Shown one piece after another: positions 1 to 6,130 of a stretch of 9,531 nt of DNA. The stretch is from an uncultured Armatimonadota bacterium (lineage in GTDB: Bacteria; Armatimonadota; UBA5829; DTJY01): positions 1-9,531 of the forward strand of contig CALNCU010000175.1 of assembly GCA_937875395.1 (NCBI GenBank), read 5' to 3'. Under the pieces are notes generated by a model that saw nothing but the letters and a program-made list of their open reading frames with translations, was not told where the DNA came from and ran no database searches. A program made the position numbers and the translations under genes. How positions within the stretch are numbered: position 1 is the stretch's first letter; the number at the start of each line of letters is the position of its first letter.

Positions 1-3000
1 ATGTTCTCTATTTTTACTGCAGAATGGAAATCCTTATCCTCACCGTATTGCAGGCAGTATTTGTTGGCACCACCCTGCGCATCCTTCCACCTGAATACAG
101 GTTTCAGCGAACTATCTATTTGTGCGCTTGGATTGGATACAGACGAAACATTACTGCTTCCCGGTTTTTTAAGGTATATAACCTTTACGCGCCAGGGCTG
201 GATGGAGGTGCTTATTTTTGACGGGTTCTTTATTATATTTTTGGTATCATAATCTATTCCTATAATGCCGCCCGGCAATGAGCAGTTGATAAACTCCATC
301 TTCTTTTCTGCAGGGGAAGAATTAAACAGGAAGAGAAGCCTTTCACCCTGGTATGTCAACACGGCAATATCTGCGCGACTGCTGCCATCTACTCCATTAA
401 CCAGGTTGTCCTCACGCTTAAGATTAAGGAAGAAGTCTTCAAAATCTGCAGATACGGCGGCTGCCCTTGAGTATGCCGTAGAAAATCGTCCGTCTGTAAT
501 CCAGTCTATATAGGCCATAACGCTGCCGCAATCAGTAAGACGCTGAAAGACGGTGTTTTCAAGAGGGTCCTGATCATAGTATCCGCCCCATATAAGTTCC
601 CCGCCGTTAAAGTATCTGCCGCCTATGGCCTGTGCAGTCTCTTTGTATGGGCCGCGGCCGTAGCCGCACATAACAAGGTCTGCCGCTGTGCCCATATATC
701 GCCAGTCCACGCCGTACTGTTCCGCAGTAGAGGGAGACTGGTATCCGCTGTAGATGCTGAAGAGACAGTTTGGATTAGCCTCCTTAATATAACGGCGGTA
801 CAGCTTGGCAAATTCGCCGTTCTGCCAGCAGCGGAAATCTATCCACTGGCTGCGATAGTCTTTAAGAATGTTTGCCGGTGTCAGGGTTGCGCTATCCGGT
901 ATGCCGGCACGCTTACGGAAAGCTTTTATATTGGCATCAGAGAAACCCAGGGAGTTATCTCTAGCCACACCAAACTCATAGTCCCAGTTTAGCTGATACG
1001 GGTAGGCGCTTACACATCTGGTAATAACCTCTTTTATTGTATCTCTGTACGTGCAGCTCTCATCCAGAAGATGAGCCAGGCTTATGGCATTAAGTTTGTT
1101 GCCCTGGGCATCCTTCTCACAATGCTCCGGGTGCTTTTCCAGGTAAGCTTTTGCTGATGGAAAATGCCAGCCCAGGGTTATTGTGGGCAGCAGATCAAAC
1201 GGGCGGATGCCGTGTGCCAGGAAGTCTTTATTCAGCCGCGGAAATGTATTTACGTAATTGAATCCGGACTGTCCCCACGTAGAGATTAACTCTTCGCGCG
1301 CTGGCGAGCCGTGCCTGTAGATGGGTTCGGAAGGCCCCCAGACAAACACAGGCAGGCGTTTGGGGGATTTATCTGCAAGCGGTGGCAGGTTGACAACCTT
1401 CAGGATATTCGGCCGTGTCTCTGCCATTTTTTCATCTATCCAGGCTCTGTAATATATGTTGTTCCGGCTGGTTTCCGCCAGTGCGCCGGTAAGTTTTATT
1501 ACAAAGGGAATGGGCAGTATCTCATGATTGTAGCAATCTGCCCTGGTTACGGCATCCCGGCCAAAGACCATGGTGTATCTGCGGTACGGCACACCGTCTC
1601 TGTCTACCAATTCTTCACGGCACGCGAGAGGGCTTATGTAGTCCCGGTCTGCAAAATCATCTACCAGTTGGCAGTAGCGCGGCATTTCAAGCTGAAAATT
1701 TACCTTATCAAGTTTATCATAAAAAGGACTTTTCAGGGCCAGGAGTAATCTTTCTGCGCTGCCTTCTGCTATATACACGTCTTTTACATTAAACACTTGC
1801 ATGGAGGGAGATGCAACAAAGCTTAGAAAACTACTCCTGATATCGGCAATGTTTGCCTCAAGCTTATCTGTGAATTGCGGGGACTGGTATACTAAATCCG
1901 AGCCCATGGAGATCTGGTAGAAATAGCTGATTTCATAGCATCCGGCGCCGTAACTATCGCTTGCGCTGACGGTTTTGCTTAGGGTAGGCCATTTAAAAAA
2001 CTCTGATCCTTTGGGGAAATCCGGGTTGGGGATGATGTTTTCTCCGGTCGATTTTTCTACCAGCCTTACATCATCTATCAGAAACTTGCCGGAACCGTGC
2101 CCTTTCCAGGCGATTATCCAGAACTGTGCGCTTGCAGCATTCTCCGGAGCCTTCCACGTGCCGGAGACTCTCTGCCAGCCTTCCTTATATCCCTGGACGC
2201 TTGCTATGACGGTATAGCCTCCTTTATTCACGTTTACTCCGGCGGCATCACGAGGCAGGATATTGAAAAGGCCGTATGCCGGAGATTGAAATTTATAGCC
2301 TATGGTTTTAACCATGGCGGAGAACTGGTATTCCGCACCGGGCTTTATCTGTATGTCTCCGGTTCTGGCCACATAGGTGGCATCATTCAGGGCCTCTAAT
2401 TTAAGACATCGGTTATTTGAATTGATGGTAAAATTAAGGTTTAGATCGCTCTGGGCAGATGCCGGTATTTTCTGCTCGTCCGCATAATTAATTTTCTCTT
2501 CGCCGCAGGTAACAACCACGTTCAAGGCGGCTGATTTTGGCTGTGAATGGGTATTCCTTGCATTCACGGAAAGCTTATACTGCCCGTCTTTGCAGGCAGC
2601 TAAATCCGGCCCGGATATGGCAGGTGCCTTATCTGCAAACTGGATGTAGCCAAAATGTTCCGGGCTGTGGAAGCCCTTAGCCGAAACAGGAGACCATGAA
2701 CTGTATTCATTTGCAGGCTGCTCTGTGCGGCAAAGGTTCATCCGCCATATATCACCCGGCCGGGGAGCCGGAGCGCCTATTTCTGTAAAAGGCACTGCTA
2801 TCTCGGCCGTCCACTGCCCTTTAGAGAGCGCACCCTGCGCTTTTATTCCGGCGGCGCTCCAGGTTGATGGATTGCCCATTCCGCGGCAATCATAGATGGT
2901 TCCAAGGCTGTTTACGGCTATATGGTAGTAGTCTGCCCCGCCCTCTCCGGGGGATAAAAAGAACTCTACGCAATCATCCCTGAAAATCTTGGATGAATCA

Positions 3001-4010
3001 CGGATTTTAACCTGGGCCTTAAACATATCCATCAGATTTAATACCGGGTCCAGCACCCTCTCCAGGCACAGAAAGGATATATACAGATATTTGTCATCAT
3101 AGGCAAGGCGGCACTTGGTCTGTTCTCTGGCCAGGCCGCGGCCCCCCATCAGCAGAAAGTTACCGGCCTCAACGCACTCCTTCCAGCAGTCATCAGAAAG
3201 CCTGCCGTCTATAACAGGCGGCAGGCTTGTCTTTCCGCAGATTAATCTGGGGCCGGGAAGATTACTTAGAGTTTTTTTTTGAACTGGGGTGTAGCGGGAT
3301 TTGCCGGATATGCGCAATTCATCAATTAAACCGGCATATGCATAAGATGCGCCTGCGCCACCGTAAATGCCTATCACCAGATCGGAATCGTTAGCTTCCC
3401 ACTTTCTGGAGCCGACCGGTACGGATGCCTTAAGTTCCCCGTCTACGAATATACTCATGGCGCTGCCATCGAACGTCCCGGCCACGTGCTGCCATTCCCC
3501 AAAACGGATAGCACCCTGCGCCTTAATGTTTCCCAGGCCTCTTAAAGACATGATAAGATCCCCGGCTTGCGTAATGTAGAGGGCATAGACGTGGGGCTTA
3601 GTGGTAGTCCCTTTTGTTAAAATCCAACCCTCTCTTACAGGCTTTTGCGGGCATATCCGGGCCTCCATGGTGATTTCCTTCATATCATTCAAAGAAGGGC
3701 TGTTACGCACTCTTATAAGCCTGGCATTATTGGCAGTTGTGGCAAACTCCAAAGCTGTGCCCGTCTTGCCGGAGGCTCCTGCAGCCCATACCGGATTAAA
3801 CTTGCCGCCGTATAGCTGTATTTTATTCTCATTGCCGCTGCTATCTGCGGGGGCGCCCTGGCCTTCGTCAAACTTCATCAGCAAAACAGTATCCCCATCG
3901 CTTTTCATCTCTGTATATGCAGATGGCGAAGAATAGACCGCCGTGCATGCCGTCATAAGAGCAAACGCCAATAGCACTAGTATTGGTAAAGTCAACCTGC
4001 TCATCTTCAT
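1..4010 (-). CDS. Giant exported multidomain carbohydrate-binding/glycosidase-like protein, C-terminus beyond window edge
   Basis: This frame is open from ATG at 4010 to the left edge (at least 1336 codons, no stop; frame checked at both ends and in the middle). The start follows AAGGAG with 7 bases of spacing; a second ATG lies two codons in. Residues 1-24 form a signal peptide (basic MKMSR, then a hydrophobic run); C22 could be a lipidated cysteine, but M at -3 makes a poor lipobox. Residues 41-240 resemble a LamG/concanavalin-type sandwich (LLMKFDEGQG, GEWQHVAGTFDG, FVDGEL, GLIDELRIS). Residues 255-457 resemble a CBM9/DOMON-like domain (PPVIDGRLSDDCW, DDCVEFFLSP, HFGYIQF). Residues 535-660 resemble a CBM4/9-like sandwich ending GKFLIDDVRLVE. 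Residues 885-1190 look like a glycosidase TIM barrel (VFVWGPSEP, QLNWDYEFG); E1012 is a possible acid/base. From about 1286 a fibronectin-III-like domain begins (PVFRWKDAQGGANKYCLQYG). Domain names come from motif reading; the substrate is unknown. It is probably extracellular and co-transcribed with the prepilin upstream. Confidence 0.85.
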   Translation of the reverse strand, partial: MKMSRLTLPILVLLAFALMTACTAVYSSPSAYTEMKSDGDTVLLMKFDEGQGAPADSSGNENKIQLYGGKFNPVWAAGASGKTGTALEFATTANNARLIRVRNSPSLNDMKEITMEARICPQKPVREGWILTKGTTTKPHVYALYITQAGDLIMSLRGLGNIKAQGAIRFGEWQHVAGTFDGSAMSIFVDGELKASVPVGSRKWEANDSDLVIGIYGGAGASYAYAGLIDELRISGKSRYTPVQKKTLSNLPGPRLICGKTSLPPVIDGRLSDDCWKECVEAGNFLLMGGRGLAREQTKCRLAYDDKYLYISFLCLERVLDPVLNLMDMFKAQVKIRDSSKIFRDDCVEFFLSPGEGGADYYHIAVNSLGTIYDCRGMGNPSTWSAAGIKAQGALSKGQWTAEIAVPFTEIGAPAPRPGDIWRMNLCRTEQPANEYSSWSPVSAKGFHSPEHFGYIQFADKAPAISGPDLAACKDGQYKLSVNARNTHSQPKSAALNVVVTCGEEKINYADEQKIPASAQSDLNLNFTINSNNRCLKLEALNDATYVARTGDIQIKPGAEYQFSAMVKTIGYKFQSPAYGLFNILPRDAAGVNVNKGGYTVIASVQGYKEGWQRVSGTWKAPENAASAQFWIIAWKGHGSGKFLIDDVRLVEKSTGENIIPNPDFPKGSEFFKWPTLSKTVSASDSYGAGCYEISYFYQISMGSDLVYQSPQFTDKLEANIADIRSSFLSFVASPSMQVFNVKDVYIAEGSAERLLLALKSPFYDKLDKVNFQLEMPRYCQLVDDFADRDYISPLACREELVDRDGVPYRRYTMVFGRDAVTRADCYNHEILPIPFVIKLTGALAETSRNNIYYRAWIDEKMAETRPNILKVVNLPPLADKSPKRLPVFVWGPSEPIYRHGSPAREELISTWGQSGFNYVNTFPRLNKDFLAHGIRPFDLLPTITLGWHFPSAKAYLEKHPEHCEKDAQGNKLNAISLAHLLDESCTYRDTIKEVITRCVSAYPYQLNWDYEFGVARDNSLGFSDANIKAFRKRAGIPDSATLTPANILKDYRSQWIDFRCWQNGEFAKLYRRYIKEANPNCLFSIYSGYQSPSTAEQYGVDWRYMGTAADLVMCGYGRGPYKETAQAIGGRYFNGGELIWGGYYDQDPLENTVFQRLTDCGSVMAYIDWITDGRFSTAYSRAAAVSADFEDFFLNLKREDNLVNGVDGSSRADIAVLTYQGERLLFLFNSSPAEKKMEFINCSLPGGIIGIDYDTKNIIKNPSKISTSIQPWRVKVIYLKKPGSSNVSSVSNPSAQIDSSLKPVFRWKDAQGGANKYCLQYGEDKDFHSAVKIEN

Positions 4011-4096
4011 GGTAAAGCTCCTTTTCCTCTGTTTTAATATGTATCTTTGTATTTGCCGAAGGTGTCTGGGAACGTATGTAAAAGCGGTGGAACAGC

Positions 4097-4747
4097 CTAT
4101 TTATCAGGCTTGAGGTACTTATCAATCAATGTTGTGGTACTTTCAGTTGACCACAGCGTACCGAATGCAGTCTTGGGTTTCCATACTGCATGCCCGTCAA
4201 AGCAAACAAAGTTTGCGCCGTCATTATGCCAGAAACCACCGGTTTCGGTAATATATCCCATATAAGGGTTGTTCTTTGTGTCACCTATCATAAACTTCTC
4301 TGCCGGATCCTTGACAGATTCTAACAACCTGATGTAGTACTGGGTAAACCAACCTATCTTATAGGGGTCGCCGTTGGAATCAAAAGATCCCAGGTAAACG
4401 TTATAGGCATAACAATATCCCAAGTTACCGCTTTTGCTTACGGTGGGGGGATAGCTGGGACAGCCTTTTGTAAGCGTCTTTAAGTCGACATATTTACAAT
4501 TATATAGCAATTGGCCAAAATATTTATAGGTTGCAGCACCATTGTAAGAGGGAGGCAGATAGCCGTCATAATCATGTACGTATATTAATACGGCCGAGCC
4601 TATCTGTTTCAGGCTGTTAAGGCAGGCGGTCTGACGGGCTTTCTCCCGTGCCTTGGCAAAGACAGGGAAGAGTATGGCCGCCAGGATTGCTATGATAGCT
4701 ATGACAACTAACAACTCTATAAGTGTGAATCCTTTGGATTTTTGCAT
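4097..4747 (-). CDS. Type IV prepilin/pseudopilin with C-terminal H-X9-DG motif (DUF1559-like)
   Basis: This 216-residue protein has a textbook class III prepilin N-terminus: MQKSKG, then FTLIELLVVIAIIAILAA. Prepilin peptidase should cut between G6 and F7, placing the conserved glutamate (E11) at mature position 5. Residues 7-27 are the hydrophobic helix, followed by the basic stretch FAKAREKAR. The C-terminal part is a globular head with several cysteines. Near its end H174 is followed nine residues later by D184-G185, the H-X9-DG motif of a prepilin family greatly expanded in Planctomycetota, Armatimonadota and Lentisphaerota. AGGAGG lies 8 bases before the ATG. It lies 50 bases after the regulator and 86 bases before the giant glycosidase gene on the same strand. 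In such genomes these paralogs are scattered; the role is unproven, with type II secretion pseudopilin or surface fibre subunit as main possibilities. No assembly ATPase, peptidase or secretin gene is nearby, so it would rely on machinery encoded elsewhere. Confidence 0.93.
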   Translation of the reverse strand: MQKSKGFTLIELLVVIAIIAILAAILFPVFAKAREKARQTACLNSLKQIGSAVLIYVHDYDGYLPPSYNGAATYKYFGQLLYNCKYVDLKTLTKGCPSYPPTVSKSGNLGYCYAYNVYLGSFDSNGDPYKIGWFTQYYIRLLESVKDPAEKFMIGDTKNNPYMGYITETGGFWHNDGANFVCFDGHAVWKPKTAFGTLWSTESTTTLIDKYLKPDK

Positions 4748-4779
4748 TACACTTTCCTCCTGACCCGTTTTATGTTTTT

Positions 4780-4795
4780 CTTATATGCAAATAAG
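4780..4795. promoter_or_regulatory. Candidate operator or promoter element upstream of the prepilin gene
   Basis: The plus strand reads CTTATATGCAAATAAG, an imperfect palindrome whose outer five bases (CTTAT/ATAAG) are perfectly paired. It sits in the 50-base gap between the regulator and prepilin genes. On the minus strand it includes TATAAG, close to a -10 box, though no matching -35 box is found. It resembles the element at 5987-6002. It could let the prepilin-glycosidase pair be transcribed separately from the regulator. It is unlikely to be a terminator because no U-run follows the stem. Confidence 0.35.
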
Positions 4796-4797
4796 CG

Positions 4798-5949
4798 CTA
4801 TGTTACCCTAAATTCCCCCGCAGAATTCCTTTGTACAAGTGTGCAGGGGATAAAAATATTGCCTTTCTTAACCTTTTCTCCTGCTGTCATCTTTGTTAGG
4901 TAATCATGAGCAACCTTTACCATCTCATAGAGCGGCTGCCTGAATGTGGTTAGCGGCGGCTGATAAAAAGCAGCAGATGCAAAATCATCAAACCCTATCA
5001 CTGAGAGCTGTTCCGGTATTTTTATCCCCAGGCTGCCGGCTGCCTGGTAAACATAGCCGGCCTCAAACAAACCGCCCGCAAACAATGCGGTTGCACTATC
5101 TGTACGCTTTAGATGTTCAAGCACGGTTTCATATAAATTGGTTGGCTCGCTGGGGTTGGATGGAATATAGTCAGGCATTATTACCCATTTATCAGAATAT
5201 GGGATGCCCAAATCTGCAAGGGCATCTTTGTAGCCTTGAAAGCGATCATTGCTGTTATTTATATCGCATGGAAGCTGAAAATTACTGACAAAACCTATCT
5301 TGCGGTGGCCCAGTTTGTAAGCAAATTCAACGGCCTTGCGCGCAGATTCATAGTTGTTGCTGTCTACGCAGACAAAATCTTTTTGTCCCGGCCATGATGA
5401 GTTTATGACTACAAACCTGCAGCCGCTGTGAGCCAGTTCCGTTAACTTTGGCAGGAAACTTCTTCTAATAGAAATCAGGCAGTAGCCATCCGTCTCATCA
5501 TCCAGCACATCTGAAATATCAACGGAAGATTCCAGCGTAACCTCTATGCCGCTTCCGCACATTCTATCGCCGATGCAATGAAGGATTTCAGTTGTATGGT
5601 TTGAACCGCTCTTGTATAGCTCGGAGAGGGGCAAGGAGCTATGCCTCCCCGGTATTACCACCTTAACTTTTTTTATTCCTGTCTGGGCGGATTCCGGAAG
5701 CGAATCTGCAACAAACGTGCCGTGCCCGTGGATGCTTTTTACATGTCCGTCTTCTTCCAGCGCATGAATAGCCTGGCGCATGGTTATGTAAGAGACTTTA
5801 AACTCCCCTGCCATTTGCTGAATGGAAGGCAGCTTATCGCCAAGGCCAAACATTCCTTTATCAATAGCAGATTTGAGTGAATACTTTACCTGCATATACT
5901 TGGGCAGTCCCAAATCCCTATATTTCAATCCTATTTGAAAACGCTGCAT
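4798..5949 (-). CDS. AraR-type hybrid transcriptional regulator (GntR winged-helix plus LacI/GalR sugar-binding domain)
   Basis: This is a 383-residue protein. Residues about 12-82 form a GntR-family winged helix (LPKYMQVKYSLKSAI, LGDKLPSIQQMAGEF, TMRQAIHALEEDG, GHGTFVAD). From about residue 95 to the end it matches a LacI/GalR periplasmic-binding-like effector domain, seen in GHRKIGFVSNF, the segment VIGFDDFASAAFYQPPLTT at about 317-335, and the closing CTLVQRNSAG, which resembles the PTxLVxRxS ending of LacI proteins. This domain order is that of Bacillus AraR, which releases DNA when its sugar binds; the actual ligand here is unknown. The start is supported by AAGGTG five bases before the ATG and by a good promoter (5985-6013). 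It heads a probable operon with the prepilin and giant glycosidase and is divergent from the GH63-like gene, the usual position for a local regulator controlling both directions and itself. Confidence 0.93.
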   Translation of the reverse strand: MQRFQIGLKYRDLGLPKYMQVKYSLKSAIDKGMFGLGDKLPSIQQMAGEFKVSYITMRQAIHALEEDGHVKSIHGHGTFVADSLPESAQTGIKKVKVVIPGRHSSLPLSELYKSGSNHTTEILHCIGDRMCGSGIEVTLESSVDISDVLDDETDGYCLISIRRSFLPKLTELAHSGCRFVVINSSWPGQKDFVCVDSNNYESARKAVEFAYKLGHRKIGFVSNFQLPCDINNSNDRFQGYKDALADLGIPYSDKWVIMPDYIPSNPSEPTNLYETVLEHLKRTDSATALFAGGLFEAGYVYQAAGSLGIKIPEQLSVIGFDDFASAAFYQPPLTTFRQPLYEMVKVAHDYLTKMTAGEKVKKGNIFIPCTLVQRNSAGEFRVT

Positions 5950-5986
5950 TACTTCACCTTGCCAGGAAAAGATCTAACATATATAT

Positions 5987-6002
5987 CTTATGTGCTATAA
6001 TG
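5987..6002. promoter_or_regulatory. Candidate operator of the AraR-type regulator, divergent promoter copy
   Basis: The plus strand reads CTTATGTGCTATAATG. It contains the partial palindrome TTAT-GTGCT-ATAA and overlaps the -10 boxes of both divergent promoters, an ideal place for a repressor. The element agrees at 11 of 16 positions with 4780-4795 upstream of the prepilin gene, and the core CTTATRTGC is shared. A second imperfect palindrome, ACATA-TATATCT-TATGT, overlaps it at 5977-5993. The assignment as operator is inference; the similarity could instead reflect a shared -10-type promoter element. Confidence 0.35.
5993..6001 (+). promoter_or_regulatory. Extended -10 promoter for the GH63-like gene
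   Basis: The plus strand reads TGCTATAAT: a consensus TATAAT at 5996-6001 preceded by the TG of an extended -10. No good -35 box is seen 17-18 bases upstream (TCTAAC or ATCTAA), as is common where the -10 is extended. The predicted transcription start near 6008 would leave a leader of about 120 bases before the preferred start codon at 6131. Confidence 0.55.
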
Positions 6003-6116
6003 TAATTTGTCAAGCAAAAAAATAAAGTACCTGTGCTGGAATGGAGTCCAAAACACCGTTCTGTTGCAAAGAGAAGGCTTTAGGTTTAATAATGGCAAAT
6101 AAATGCCGGCTGCGTA

Positions 6117-6122
6117 GGGGAG
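6117..6122 (+). promoter_or_regulatory. Ribosome-binding site deciding the start of the GH63-like gene
   Basis: GGGGAG lies eight bases before the ATG at 6131. The in-frame upstream ATGs at 6041 and 6092 have no comparable purine-rich site at suitable spacing, so 6131 is preferred although the frame is open from 6041. Confidence 0.65.
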
Positions 6123-6130
6123 CGGATAAG

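Larger units (their letters stand above)
5985..6013 (-). promoter_or_regulatory. Sigma-70-type promoter of the regulator gene
   Basis: Reading the minus strand, a perfect -35 box TTGACA (6008-6013) is followed by a 17-base spacer and a -10 box TAAGAT (5985-5990), which matches the consensus at four of six positions. Transcription would begin roughly 28 bases before the regulator's ATG at 5949, leaving a short leader that includes the AAGGTG ribosome-binding site. The -10 box lies next to the -10 box of the opposite promoter, so the two promoters should compete or be co-regulated. Confidence 0.7.
5950..6130. other. Divergent intergenic control region and GH63-like leader
   Basis: This 181-base AT-rich region holds both divergent promoters, the candidate operator and, from about 6008, a leader for the GH63-like gene. 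The leader contains two weak hairpins (TGGA/TCCA at 6037-6050 and GGCA/TGCC at 6094-6107), too small to call a riboswitch or attenuator. The in-frame ATGs at 6041 and 6092 lie in this leader. Confidence 0.6.

Noticed and set aside
1311..2399. Plus-strand open frames of 80-145 codons opposite the giant gene
   Set aside because: They are antisense shadows of a coherent minus-strand protein and show no ribosome-binding sites or recognisable domains.
2829..3535. Repeat of the peptide IKAQGA in the LamG-like and CBM9-like domains
   Set aside because: The match is only six residues and the flanking sequences differ, so chance is more likely than an internal duplication.
4094..4110. Inverted repeat AGCCT/AGGCT around the prepilin stop codon as a terminator
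   Set aside because: The stem has only five pairs with a seven-base loop, and no T-run follows on the minus strand, so read-through into the giant glycosidase gene is more likely.
3868..4125. 85-codon minus-strand frame overlapping the starts of the giant gene and the end of the prepilin gene
   Set aside because: It is out of frame with both, has no family features, and the overlapping giant gene has a good ribosome-binding site and signal peptide.
4786..4808. Full sigma-70 promoter upstream of the prepilin gene
   Set aside because: TATAAG is a fair -10 box, but no acceptable -35 box is found 16-18 bases upstream, so only a candidate element is listed.
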